A stretch of 52,757 bases of DNA. Origin: an uncultured beta proteobacterium (GTDB lineage Bacteria > Pseudomonadota > Gammaproteobacteria > Burkholderiales > Burkholderiaceae_C). Of the stretch, positions 34,843-44,133 are shown piece after piece. Each line of letters opens with the position of its first letter. Position 1 is the stretch's first letter. The notes below the pieces were generated by a model. That model was given only the letters and a program-made list of their open reading frames with translations. It had not been told where the DNA came from and ran no database searches. The stretch covers positions 1 to 52,757 of the forward strand of contig CAIYYA010000054.1 in the NCBI GenBank assembly GCA_903930255.1. Direction: 5' to 3'. The translations under genes and the position numbers were made by a program.

Positions 34843-36102
34843 ATGGCAGTCTGGGCATTAGGCATCAATCACACGACGGCACCGCTCGATCTGCGCGGTC
34901 GGTTTGCGTTCGCCATCGATCAGGTTGAACCCACTTTGCGGGCCCTGCGCAGCGCCTTGCACCGTGAACCCGAGGCTGCCCTGATCTCCACTTGCAACCG
35001 CACCGAAATATATTGCGCCGGTGAGCACCCCCAGTTGGAGCACACACTGGCCTGGTTGGCACAGATTGGCGGCATTTCACCCGACATGCTGCGCGCGCAC
35101 TCTTACACCATGAACGACGGCTTGGCGGCGCGACATGCCTTTCGGGTCGCCAGCGGACTCGATTCAATGGTTCTGGGTGAACCGCAAATACTCGGTCAGA
35201 TCAAAGATGCAGTCCGTGCTGCCGAAGCAGCAGGTGCCTTGGGCAGCACATTAAGCCAGTTGTTTCAGCGTTCGTTTGCTGTCGCCAAAGAGGTGCGAAC
35301 CTCCACCGAAATCGGTGCCCATTCGATCAGCATGGCTGCGGCGGCCGTGCGTCTGGCCGGGCAGTTATTTGAAGACCTGGCTGACGTGAAAATCCTGTTT
35401 GTCGGTGCTGGTGAAATGATCGACCTGTGCGCCACCCACTTTGCCGCCAAAACCCCAAAAAGCATCGCCATTGCCAACCGAACCTTGTCACGTGGCGAAG
35501 AACTTGCCGCCAAATTTGGTGCAGAAGTTATGCGTCTGTCTGAGTTACCTGACCGTCTGCACGAATTTGATGCCGTTGTCAGCTGCACGGCCAGCACTTT
35601 GCCGATCATTGGACTGGGGGCTGTAGAACGTGCCCTGAAGCGACGCAAGCATCGCCCGATGTTCATGGTTGACCTGGCCGTACCGCGTGACATTGAGGTA
35701 GAGGTGAAATCTCTCGAAGACGTGTATCTGTACACCGTGGACGATCTGGCAGGTGTGGTGCAAACCGCTCAAGCCAACCGCCAGGCCGCCGTAGCGCAGG
35801 CCGAAGCCATTGTGGATGCTGGCGTGCAAAGCTTCTTGCATTGGCTTGAGCAGCGCGGCACCGTGCCTTTGATTCAACAACTCAATGCACAGGCTGACGA
35901 ATGGCGCGCTGCCGAGATTGCGCGGGCACGCAAACTCCTGGCCAAAGGGGAAAACATCGATACCGTGCTGGAAGCCCTTTCCAAAGGCATCACACAAAAA
36001 ATGCTGCACGGAGCCATGGCGGAGTTGCGTGGTGGTGACACCCAAGCGCGCGAACGCGCCACCACCGCTGTACAGCATTTCTTTTTGCGCAAAGAGCGTT
36101 AG
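34843..36102 (+). CDS. hemA: Glutamyl-tRNA reductase
   Basis: A 419-residue enzyme making glutamate-1-semialdehyde from glutamyl-tRNA, the first step of C5 haem synthesis. [12 protein letters not shown] is the N-terminal signature, C51 in STCNRTE is the catalytic thiol, [13 protein letters not shown] and the NADPH-binding VGAGEMIDL follow, and the C-terminal dimerisation helix ends the protein. Length is normal. It is followed by prfA in the order known from many Proteobacteria. Confidence 0.98.
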   Translation: MAVWALGINHTTAPLDLRGRFAFAIDQVEPTLRALRSALHREPEAALISTCNRTEIYCAGEHPQLEHTLAWLAQIGGISPDMLRAHSYTMNDGLAARHAFRVASGLDSMVLGEPQILGQIKDAVRAAEAAGALGSTLSQLFQRSFAVAKEVRTSTEIGAHSISMAAAAVRLAGQLFEDLADVKILFVGAGEMIDLCATHFAAKTPKSIAIANRTLSRGEELAAKFGAEVMRLSELPDRLHEFDAVVSCTASTLPIIGLGAVERALKRRKHRPMFMVDLAVPRDIEVEVKSLEDVYLYTVDDLAGVVQTAQANRQAAVAQAEAIVDAGVQSFLHWLEQRGTVPLIQQLNAQADEWRAAEIARARKLLAKGENIDTVLEALSKGITQKMLHGAMAELRGGDTQARERATTAVQHFFLRKER

Positions 36103-36114
36103 CTAGGCTCTAAC

Positions 36115-36172
36115 TCCCTCGACGGCCTTTGCGTCATGAGGGAATCAACCCGCAACAACCTGCCCAAGCAGG
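36115..36172 (+). other. Two hairpins between hemA and prfA
   Basis: TCCCTC-GACG pairs with CGTC-(AT)-GAGGGA (36115-36143), and CCTGC pairs with GCAGG around CCAA (36159-36172). No T tract follows either. They occupy most of the 113-base gap before the prfA start and may set differential expression of hemA and prfA. Confidence 0.4.
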
Positions 36173-36215
36173 GCCTGTTCAAGCCTATGCAACCAAGATA
36201 CCCAAGCACACCATC

Positions 36216-37334
36216 ATGAAGCCATTTCTCCGCAAACAACTTGCCCGTTACGCTGACCGACTGGGTGAACTCGAGTTTTTGTTGTCGCGCCAGGACATCA
36301 TGAGCGATATGCAGCAATTTTTGCTGCTCTCACGCGAGCACACCGAAGTGACCGCCGTTGCGGGTCGCTGGCTCCGCTACCAACAGCGCGAGGCCGATCT
36401 TGCAGCCGCGCAAGAATTGCTGCAAGAAGCAGCGAATGACCCCGATATGCTGACCATGGCGCAAGACGAGATCGATGGTGCCAACGCTGAACTGGAGCAG
36501 TTGCAAGCCGAGTTGCAGCGTATGTTGCTGCCCAAGGACCCCGACGATCTGCGCCCTGCCTTTGTTGAAATTCGTGCCGGTACGGGTGGCGATGAATCAG
36601 CCCTGTTTGCCGCTGATCTGGCACGCATGTATCTGCGCTACTGCGACCGTCGTGGCTGGAAACACGAAATCATCAGTGAGTCAGCCAGCGAACTCGGCGG
36701 CTACAAAGAGTTGGTGCTGCGCATTGAAAGCCGCCACAGCGGCTCTGCTGAAGGCTCAGGTGTCTATGGTGCGCTCAAATTTGAATCAGGCGGGCACCGC
36801 GTGCAGCGTGTGCCGGTGACCGAAACTCAGGGCCGTATCCACACCAGTGCATGCACCATAGCCGTGATGGCCGAGCCTGATGAGGCTGAAGCCATCAAAA
36901 TCAACCCTTCAGACCTGCGCATCGACACCTACCGTGCCAGCGGTGCGGGTGGTCAGCACATCAACAAGACCGACTCGGCCGTGCGTATCACCCATTTGCC
37001 TACCGGCATCGTGGCCGAATGCCAGGACGGGCGCAGTCAGCACAGCAACAAAGCACAAGCGCTGAAAGTGCTGACTGCACGCATTCAGGAAAAAGACCGC
37101 TCTGAGCGTGCTGCAAAAGAGTCCGCCGAGCGCAAAAGCCTGGTCGGCAGTGGTGACCGCAGTGATCGAATTCGAACCTACAACTTTCCGCAAGGGCGCC
37201 TCACCGACCACCGCATCAACCTGACCTTGTACAAACTGCTCACCATCATGGAGGGTGATCTGGACGATGTGGTCAATGCCCTGCAAGCCCATGAAGCAGC
37301 CACACAACTCGCCGCGCTCGAACTTAATGCCTAA
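36216..37334 (+). CDS. prfA: Peptide chain release factor 1
   Basis: A 372-residue RF1 that terminates at UAA and UAG. The GGQ catalytic motif is at 245-247 ([16 protein letters not shown]), and the codon-reading tripeptide is PVT in [14 protein letters not shown], the RF1-type PxT rather than the RF2 SPF. The start is the ATG at 36216 (MKPFLRKQL); the open frame upstream is not conserved. Its GGQ Gln is modified by PrmC, encoded next. Confidence 0.98.
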   Translation: MKPFLRKQLARYADRLGELEFLLSRQDIMSDMQQFLLLSREHTEVTAVAGRWLRYQQREADLAAAQELLQEAANDPDMLTMAQDEIDGANAELEQLQAELQRMLLPKDPDDLRPAFVEIRAGTGGDESALFAADLARMYLRYCDRRGWKHEIISESASELGGYKELVLRIESRHSGSAEGSGVYGALKFESGGHRVQRVPVTETQGRIHTSACTIAVMAEPDEAEAIKINPSDLRIDTYRASGAGGQHINKTDSAVRITHLPTGIVAECQDGRSQHSNKAQALKVLTARIQEKDRSERAAKESAERKSLVGSGDRSDRIRTYNFPQGRLTDHRINLTLYKLLTIMEGDLDDVVNALQAHEAATQLAALELNA

Positions 37335-37402
37335 ATTCATATATAAAAATGTGCTCTAGTGCTTATCTGACAAGCATGAACAGCTCATTTTTTAATGAGC
37401 AA

Positions 37403-38254
37403 ATGAATCATCACATACGGCCCAGCATCGCTCAGACATTGATGAGCCTGCAAGCTCGTGGCCTGGATCGACTGGACGCTCAGTTGCTACTATTGCATGT
37501 CCTTGGGCAAGCGCCAAGTCAGCGCGCATGGTTGCTCACCCATGACACTGACGAGCTGCCCGAAGCGGGTATCTCCGTGATTGAGCAATTAGCCAAACGT
37601 CGTCTAACCGGTGAACCTCTGGCCTATCTGACCGGTCAGAAAGAGTTTTACGGCCTGACATTGCAAGTTAACCCACATGTGTTGGTGCCGAGACCTGAGA
37701 CCGAAACACTGGTGCAATGGGTTCTTGATGTGCTTGCCAGTAAGACCGATGAAGAACAACATGTCCTGGATCTGGGAACAGGCAGTGGTGCTATTGCCTT
37801 GGCCATCAAGGCCCAACAGCCTGCGCTATGCGTCCATGCCATTGATTCGAGTGAAGCAGCGCTGGCACTGGCTCGCGCTAACGCACAAAGTCTTGCACTC
37901 AATATCCAATTCAGTCAGGGCTCCTGGTTTGCAGGACTACCCGATACCACCACACGTTTTGTCTGTGTGGTTTCCAATCCACCCTACATCGCCGAGCAAG
38001 ACCCACATTTGACTGCACTGACACATGAGCCACTGCAGGCGCTGACCAGCGGCATGGATGGACTTGATGACATTCGCCACATCATCGCGCATGCGCCGGC
38101 GCACATACTGCCGGGCGGATGGCTGCTACTCGAGCATGGCTACAACCAAGCCACTGCCGTACGGGATATCCTGCAGCAACACGGCTTTCAGAAGGTTCAG
38201 TCGCGCTGTGACCTCGCTGGTATCGAGCGCTGCAGTGGCGGCCAGTATTTTTAA
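37403..38254 (+). CDS. prmC: Release-factor glutamine N5-methyltransferase
   Basis: A SAM-dependent methyltransferase of about 283 residues that methylates the Gln of the GGQ motif in release factors. VLDLGTGSGAIALAIK is the SAM-binding motif I and SNPPYI is the NPPY catalytic motif; LVPRPETETLV precedes them. In-frame ATGs at 37349, 37376 and 37403 are all possible; I prefer 37403, as the family begins shortly before SIAQTLMSLQ. Confidence 0.96.
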   Translation: MNHHIRPSIAQTLMSLQARGLDRLDAQLLLLHVLGQAPSQRAWLLTHDTDELPEAGISVIEQLAKRRLTGEPLAYLTGQKEFYGLTLQVNPHVLVPRPETETLVQWVLDVLASKTDEEQHVLDLGTGSGAIALAIKAQQPALCVHAIDSSEAALALARANAQSLALNIQFSQGSWFAGLPDTTTRFVCVVSNPPYIAEQDPHLTALTHEPLQALTSGMDGLDDIRHIIAHAPAHILPGGWLLLEHGYNQATAVRDILQQHGFQKVQSRCDLAGIERCSGGQYF

Positions 38255-38280
38255 GAACACATCCGATCGGGTATTCCTTG

Positions 38281-39387
38281 CTAATTCAGCGGTTCGTACC
38301 GACCGTTGCGAATCTGGGTAAAAAAGACTTGGCGGCGGGTATCCCCGTTGGCGTCAAAAGTAATGCTCTGCTGCAAACCTTGGTAAGGCCCGCTGCGCAT
38401 CACTGCACTTTTTAGACTTTCATCTTTTGTTTGCTTTTGTAAACCCGTCAGTACCACGGTTGCGGCATCGTACGCAGAGACCGAGCTGTAACCAGGATTG
38501 CGCTGAAAACGCTTGAAATAGGCATCGCTGAACTCTTTGAAGCGTTGAGATTCATCCCGATTATTGAAATTCTGCACGATCAACAATCCTTGCACCACGT
38601 CTCCACCCAGTTCCAACAGTTGCTCGGTTGATGCCCACTCCGATGCTCCGATGGGTAATTGGGGCGCTTGTTTACGCGCCTGTTGCGCCAATCGCGCCAC
38701 GTCCAAAGCGCCTGAAATAAAAAATAAACTGTCTGGCTGCCCTACCAACATGCTCTTCACCACCTTGGAGAAATCAGCATCAGGACTGGACTCGTAAGGC
38801 ACTTCTGCAGCCAGACTGCTACCCGCTGCCGTTACCGCATCGCGGAATTCTTTCAGCCATGACTGAGTGAAATTCAAGTTGCGAGTGTCATAGGCAACAG
38901 ACGTATGCTTTTGCCCCAGATTCAACATCACCTTGGCGTAGTCCTGCGCGTTATCACGTGTTGTTCGGTTGATGCGAAACAGGTTATCGTCCTTCCCATA
39001 AAACGACATCGAAGTAATGGTTGGACTGATCTGAAAAATACCTGCCGCCCCCGTGATGGGGACGATCACTTCAGCCATGCCGCTGGTAAACGGCCCAATC
39101 ACCGCCTCAACCTTGGCTGCCACCATCTCTTGTGTCGAGTTGGCCGCTGTCTGCTTGTTTTGTGCGTCATCTTTTGCAATCAACTCGACCATCCGCCCGT
39201 CAACACCACCGGTTCGGTTGAACTGTTCTACCGCCAGGATGACACCATTCAGGCCAGACTGGCCGTTGTCTGAATTGCGATCAGACAACCCACCAATAAA
39301 CCCAAGCTGCAAGTTCTTTTTTGGTTGACATCCCGTCATGCACACGCCACAAGCCAGCAACACCACCCACACTGAATGCAGTTTCAT
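38281..39387 (-). CDS. Lipoprotein periplasmic-binding protein (amino-acid/Leu-binding type)
   Basis: A 368-residue exported protein with lipobox Met-Thr-Gly-Cys (lipidated Cys 20) and a type I periplasmic-binding fold of the LivJ/Peripla_BP_6 family: LGFIGGLSDRNSDNGQSGLNGVILAVEQFNRTGGVDGR is the usual N-lobe opening. No ABC permease or ATPase lies nearby. Instead it is divergent from a large membrane sensor kinase, 108 bases apart. Orphan lipoprotein members of this family often serve as sensory partners, so it may present a ligand to the kinase. Alternatively it serves a distant transporter. The start ATG at 39385-39387 is clear. Confidence 0.9.
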   Translation of the reverse strand: MKLHSVWVVLLACGVCMTGCQPKKNLQLGFIGGLSDRNSDNGQSGLNGVILAVEQFNRTGGVDGRMVELIAKDDAQNKQTAANSTQEMVAAKVEAVIGPFTSGMAEVIVPITGAAGIFQISPTITSMSFYGKDDNLFRINRTTRDNAQDYAKVMLNLGQKHTSVAYDTRNLNFTQSWLKEFRDAVTAAGSSLAAEVPYESSPDADFSKVVKSMLVGQPDSLFFISGALDVARLAQQARKQAPQLPIGASEWASTEQLLELGGDVVQGLLIVQNFNNRDESQRFKEFSDAYFKRFQRNPGYSSVSAYDAATVVLTGLQKQTKDESLKSAVMRSGPYQGLQQSITFDANGDTRRQVFFTQIRNGRYEPLN

Positions 39388-39476
39388 ATTCGTTCCTTTT
39401 GAAGATAGATGATTGATATATTTTAGTATTTTTTATCACTTATTGTTGATTTAATGTAAAATTTCTCGATCAAATC

Positions 39477-39493
39477 GTTGGCACGGTGCCAAC
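39477..39493. promoter_or_regulatory. Perfect palindrome at the sensor-kinase start
   Basis: GTTGGCAC and GTGCCAAC flank a single G and end two bases before the likely ATG of the kinase. It can be an operator for a dimeric regulator or an RNA hairpin that covers the ribosome site. Nearby sequence is strongly AT-rich. Confidence 0.5.
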
Positions 39494-39495
39494 AC

Positions 39496-42315
39496 ATGAC
39501 TTCAAAGCGTATGCCTAAGCGCCTAACAAACGCCACATCACCTCTATTGCCGTTCCCCACGAACTGGCTGATACGCGGGCGCCTGGCTTGGCACAATTCA
39601 CTGCGCTTTCGCCTGCTGGCACTTGGTTTGATGCCGCTGCTGCTGGCATTTCCATTTGTCATGGGCGTATTGACCTGGGTTGGTGGCGGAAGAGCCGACG
39701 ACTTGCTCCTTGCCAACGTGCGCGCCCAACTCTCCAGCAGCGTCAACTATTTAGACCAACTGAAAGCTGAAACCGGTGTACGCGTGAGCCAACTGGTGAA
39801 ATCTGAGCGCTTGCAACAGCTTGTCTTGCATGGAGCGAACCAGGAATCACTCCATGCACTGCTCAAGGCGAGTGCGCAAAATAGTGGATTGGATTTTTTA
39901 CTGATCGCCAAAGCAGATGGCACCGTTGTCGGCTCCAGTCACGAAACCTTGCCATCGGCTCAACTTCCCAACTCATTTGTGATCCAGCAAGCCGTTGTCG
40001 GTGTCGCCAACGCAGCATACGAACGCTTTGATGCTGATCAACTGGCCGCCTTTTCACCCCATTTGAGCGAGATGGCCATCGTCCGCGCTGACTCCCTGAA
40101 CAACTCGAGCGCCATCGTCGAAACCCGTGGCCTGCTGATAAATGCCGGTGCACACTTTCCTTTGACCGTCAATCAACCAGACGTCATTTTGCTCGGCGGC
40201 ATATTGCTCAATCGAAACTTTGTGCTGATCGATCACATGCGCGAAATTGTTTTTCCTGTGGGTTCGTTGATGAAAGACATCGAAGGTCAGACTGCCATTT
40301 ACATCGATGGTGTCAACGTCAACATCAGCAAGCAACGCCATACAGGACATGGTGGTATCGGGAGTTTGGCTCCTGAAGGCATTCGTAATTTGGCGATTAC
40401 CCAGCAGCGCCCATGGGTTGGACATACCCAATTTGGCAAGGAGTCGTTGGTTGCAGGATTTGAGCCACTCCTCAACGGTAAGGGCCAAAGCGTGGGCATG
40501 CTGGGCGTGGCGTTTCCAGACGGCCCTTACCAGCGGTCATTTTGGTCCATGCTGGGCATGATCGCAGCGTTGTTAGCGCTGACCATGCTGCTGCTGACAC
40601 TGGTTTTTATGCGCACGGCACGAACCTTGACCCAACAACTCAACACCATGACTCAAACCATGGGCCGCGTTGGGCAAGGTGAGCGAAGTGCGCGAGTGCC
40701 GCATACCCCATACAAGGATGAACTTAGCCAACTCGGTGAACATTTCAACGCCCTTCTCGACACCATATCTGCACAGGACGAGCGACAAACAATGGCTCAA
40801 AAAGCCATTGCCGACGAGGCTACTCGCCGCAGAGCCCTGTTTGAAAACGAGCGCGATGGTGTGGTTATTCTGAATGTTGATGGCAGTGTTTTCGAAAGCA
40901 ATCCCAAATGCGCCGCCATGTTGGGATATAGCAGCAGTGAATTGCTTTCGATGCATGTGCAGGACTGGGATCTATCCGTGTCGAGCGACATACTCCGGGA
41001 CATGCAGAGCCACCTTGGCTCGCAGGGTTTGTTGATCGAAACCGTTCAGCGCCGCAAAAACGGTCACAGGTATCCTGCAGAGGTATCACTGAGCCACGCA
41101 ACATGGGGCGACAAAAGTTTTATCTTTTTACTGCAACGCGATATCAGTGAACGAAAAGCTGTAGAGCAAGAGTTAGCGCAATACCGACTTGAATTAGAAA
41201 AGCGGGTTGAACAACGCACCCGCGAAGTCAATGAGCGATCCGAACAACTCAACACCATCTTCACCTTAAGTCCAGATGGGTTTGTCTCGTTTGATCAGCA
41301 CCGCTGTGTTGCTTTCAGCAACCAAGCTTTTACCCGCATGACTGGGCTCGACGGCCTCGACATCATAGGGCTTACCGAGGATAAATTTACCGAAAAACTG
41401 GCAGCCCGCTGCTTGCCCAGCGCCAGCTTTCCCGGCATTTCTGCGCTGCGCAGTGCCTGGAAAAAAATGGATGAAGCAAGCACGCCTAATCCCGCAACAC
41501 CGAGCAAACGACAATTGTTTGAACTCATCGAACCCATCAGTCGCGTGCTCGAGGCCGGCATCAGAACATCACACTCTGAAAGTGTTTCGCAAATTCTTTA
41601 TCTGCGCGACGTCACGCACGAGACCGAAGTCGATCGACTCAAAAGCGAGTTTTTATCGACCGCTGCACACGAATTGCGCACACCCATGGCGAGCATTTTT
41701 GGCTATTCAGAAATACTCCTTTCAGACACATTCGAAGCACCCGAACGCAACGAATTTCTCACCATCATTCACCGTCAATCGAAACTCATGGCTTCTGTCA
41801 TCAACGAGTTGCTGGATCTGGCTCGCATTGAGGCTCGACGCGGCAAAGATTTCAAACTTCAACGCGTCCCGCTGCAAACCATCGTGCAGCAAACCCTGGC
41901 AGACTTCCAACCCCCAGAATCACGTAAACCACCCGAAATTCAGTCATGTGATGACACCTTGGAAGTAAAAATCGACAGCGGAAAAATGCAGCAGGTGGTT
42001 CTGAATATTATTTCTAATGCCTACAAATATTCGGCCGCTGGGAGTCCTATCCTGGTGCGAATCTACCAAGAGCAAACAGATTCTCAGACCCGTGCCTGCT
42101 TCGAAGTACAGGATCAAGGCATTGGCATGAATGCTGAGCAGTTGGCTCGTGTATGCGAACGGTTTTATCGAGCCGACACCTCCGGCAAAGTTTTAGGCAC
42201 GGGCCTGGGCATGAGCATCGTCAAAGAAATTGTTGATTTGCTCAAAGGGGAATTGACACTCCAGAGCGAACTAGGCAAAGGCAGCATAGTCAAGGTCAGT
42301 CTGCCATTGGCTTGA
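39496..42315 (+). CDS. Membrane sensor histidine kinase (cache-HAMP-PAS-PAS-HisKA-HATPase)
   Basis: A 939-residue kinase. A helix at about 40-62 and another at about 353-375 enclose a 290-residue extracytoplasmic sensor region that looks cache-like. HAMP follows (about 376-430), then a PAS domain with PAC (about 450-565), a coiled stretch, a second PAS (about 590-680), HisKA with phospho-acceptor H725 in AAHELRTPMASI, and the ATPase boxes N (LNIISNAYKYS), G1 (DQGIGM) and G2 (GTGLGMSIV). No response regulator is adjacent. It is flanked by a divergent binding lipoprotein and by the octahaem cytochrome operon, which makes a role in sensing an electron acceptor plausible. Start: ATG 39496; a TTG lies six codons upstream. 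Confidence 0.93.
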   Translation: MTSKRMPKRLTNATSPLLPFPTNWLIRGRLAWHNSLRFRLLALGLMPLLLAFPFVMGVLTWVGGGRADDLLLANVRAQLSSSVNYLDQLKAETGVRVSQLVKSERLQQLVLHGANQESLHALLKASAQNSGLDFLLIAKADGTVVGSSHETLPSAQLPNSFVIQQAVVGVANAAYERFDADQLAAFSPHLSEMAIVRADSLNNSSAIVETRGLLINAGAHFPLTVNQPDVILLGGILLNRNFVLIDHMREIVFPVGSLMKDIEGQTAIYIDGVNVNISKQRHTGHGGIGSLAPEGIRNLAITQQRPWVGHTQFGKESLVAGFEPLLNGKGQSVGMLGVAFPDGPYQRSFWSMLGMIAALLALTMLLLTLVFMRTARTLTQQLNTMTQTMGRVGQGERSARVPHTPYKDELSQLGEHFNALLDTISAQDERQTMAQKAIADEATRRRALFENERDGVVILNVDGSVFESNPKCAAMLGYSSSELLSMHVQDWDLSVSSDILRDMQSHLGSQGLLIETVQRRKNGHRYPAEVSLSHATWGDKSFIFLLQRDISERKAVEQELAQYRLELEKRVEQRTREVNERSEQLNTIFTLSPDGFVSFDQHRCVAFSNQAFTRMTGLDGLDIIGLTEDKFTEKLAARCLPSASFPGISALRSAWKKMDEASTPNPATPSKRQLFELIEPISRVLEAGIRTSHSESVSQILYLRDVTHETEVDRLKSEFLSTAAHELRTPMASIFGYSEILLSDTFEAPERNEFLTIIHRQSKLMASVINELLDLARIEARRGKDFKLQRVPLQTIVQQTLADFQPPESRKPPEIQSCDDTLEVKIDSGKMQQVVLNIISNAYKYSAAGSPILVRIYQEQTDSQTRACFEVQDQGIGMNAEQLARVCERFYRADTSGKVLGTGLGMSIVKEIVDLLKGELTLQSELGKGSIVKVSLPLA

Positions 42316-42418
42316 TTTGATGAAATGAAGCCAAAGTGTTAAGTTCAGCCACTGAACCATGCAATGGTCGTTAATCTGGCAACATCGATCGTCCAACATT
42401 AGGGTATTCCCTGGTTTT

Positions 42419-42432
42419 TTGATCTAAGTCAA
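42419..42432. promoter_or_regulatory. FNR/ANR-type binding site
   Basis: TTGATCTAAGTCAA matches the FNR consensus TTGAT-N4-ATCAA at nine of ten positions. Its centre is about 42425.5. A TATACAT (42460-42466) sits where a class II -10 box would be expected within a few bases. It precedes the octahaem cytochrome start by 76 bases and predicts low-oxygen induction. Confidence 0.65.
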
Positions 42433-42508
42433 ACACAAAACACCCAGACATTCACAAAATATACATAAGAACCAACGAATATTCAAAACTACTAAATAAA
42501 GGCATTTC

Positions 42509-44122
42509 ATGATATTCAAGTCAAATGGCGCCTTCAAAATGGCCTGTTTAGTCGGTTGTTTGGGGATTGCGGCACTAGCCTTTGCTCAAGCACAAGAGGC
42601 GGAACCCAAACCACTGAAGCTCACCACCACAGCCGACCACACCAAATTCAAAGAACTACAGCGCGAGTTCGCCTCCGGCCCTGAAGTGACCAAAGCATGC
42701 CTTGCATGCCATACCGAGGCAGCCGGACAGATTCATCGCACCAAGCACTGGAAATGGGAATATCGTAACCCTGACACCAACCAACTGCTTGGAAAAAAAA
42801 ATGTTGTTAACAATTTTTGCATTTCAATTGCGTCAAACGAAGCAGCCTGCAACAGTTGTCACATTGGCTACGGATGGAAAGATGCCTCGTTTGACTTCAA
42901 GTCCGAAGAAAACGTAGACTGCGTGGTGTGCCACGACACAACTGGCAATTACAAAAAGCCATCAGGGCTAGCTGGCAATGTAGTCACAAAAGACACCGAA
43001 TTTCCAGTCGGATCCGGCAAAATCCTGAAGGGTATCGATTTGAGCAAAATCGCCCAAAAAGTCGGGAAATCCAGCCGCGACACCTGTGGAGCCTGCCACT
43101 TCAATGGTGGCGGAGGCGATGGCGTTAAGCACGGCGACATGGACAGCTCCTTGGCCGCCCCGGAAAAATCTGTCGATGTCCACATGGATGCATCTGGACT
43201 GGACTTCACGTGCGGAACCTGCCACAAGACGTCCAGCCATGATGTGGCCGGCAGCCGCTACACGCCCACCGCAAAAGATGCCAAAGGAGCCCACTTGCGC
43301 GGTGCCAGCGGCAATGGCAACCCAGCAACCTGCGCTTCTTGCCACAACAACGATCCGCACAAACAAAACCCACGGCTGAATCAGCACGCCACCAAGCTGG
43401 CCTGTCAAACCTGCCATATTCCGGAATTCGCACGTGGCGGGATTGCAACCAAAATGACATGGGACTGGTCTACGGCGGGTCAACGCGATGCCAATGGCCA
43501 GCACATCACACGTAAAGATGCCAAAGGCCGTATTACCTACGAATCACGCAAGGGTGACTTCACACTTGCCGAAAACGTGAAGCCCGAATATGTGTGGTTC
43601 AACGGTCAAGTCAACTACACCTTGCTGACCGACAAAATCGACACCAGCATCCCGGTTACCCGTATCAACACCTTGGGTGGAAGCCCCACGGATGGCAAAT
43701 CGATGATATGGCCGATCAAAAAATTTGGCGGCAAACAACCCTACGACAGCGTCAATAAAACACTGATCACGCCACACACGGCGGGCAATGACGACACCGG
43801 ATACTGGAAAAATCTCGAGTGGAACAAGGCCATCGAAGTTGGCATGAAATCATCGGGCACGCCTTATTCGGGTAAGTTTGATTTCATCAAAACCGAAATG
43901 TCATGGCCAATCACGCACATGGTCGCACCCAAAGAAAAAGCCTTGGCCTGTGTCGAATGCCATGCAAAAGATGGACGTCTGAATGGATTACCAGGCGTTT
44001 ACATGCCAGGCAGCAATGCCAATACCTTGGTTGACAAGATCGGCTGGACTCTGGCTCTGTTGACGCTGCTCGGCGTTCTGGGTCATGGCATGCTGCGCGT
44101 GTTGTCATATCGCAAAAATTAA
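42509..44122 (+). CDS. Octahaem cytochrome c, tetrathionate-reductase (OTR) type, membrane-anchored
   Basis: A 537-residue exported protein with eight CXXCH haem sites at residues 64, 114, 138, 193, 235, 275, 299 and 481. The spacing, with seven clustered and one far C-terminal, and the NGNPATCASCHNNDPHK region fit the octahaem tetrathionate reductase family, whose Shewanella member reduces tetrathionate and, in vitro, nitrite and hydroxylamine. A signal sequence ends near residue 28. Unlike the soluble Shewanella enzyme it has a C-terminal helix (about 511-527) and a basic tail, so it is anchored facing the periplasm. AAAGG precedes the ATG by seven bases. A cytochrome b561 gene follows within 12 bases and is the likely electron donor or acceptor on the quinone side. 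Confidence 0.88.
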   Translation: MIFKSNGAFKMACLVGCLGIAALAFAQAQEAEPKPLKLTTTADHTKFKELQREFASGPEVTKACLACHTEAAGQIHRTKHWKWEYRNPDTNQLLGKKNVVNNFCISIASNEAACNSCHIGYGWKDASFDFKSEENVDCVVCHDTTGNYKKPSGLAGNVVTKDTEFPVGSGKILKGIDLSKIAQKVGKSSRDTCGACHFNGGGGDGVKHGDMDSSLAAPEKSVDVHMDASGLDFTCGTCHKTSSHDVAGSRYTPTAKDAKGAHLRGASGNGNPATCASCHNNDPHKQNPRLNQHATKLACQTCHIPEFARGGIATKMTWDWSTAGQRDANGQHITRKDAKGRITYESRKGDFTLAENVKPEYVWFNGQVNYTLLTDKIDTSIPVTRINTLGGSPTDGKSMIWPIKKFGGKQPYDSVNKTLITPHTAGNDDTGYWKNLEWNKAIEVGMKSSGTPYSGKFDFIKTEMSWPITHMVAPKEKALACVECHAKDGRLNGLPGVYMPGSNANTLVDKIGWTLALLTLLGVLGHGMLRVLSYRKN

Positions 44123-44133
44123 GGAGATACAAA

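Noticed and set aside
39477..39496. Sigma-54 promoter suggested by TTGGCACG
   Set aside because: The -12 TTGC element is missing at the required spacing and the motif is inside a perfect palindrome next to the start codon.
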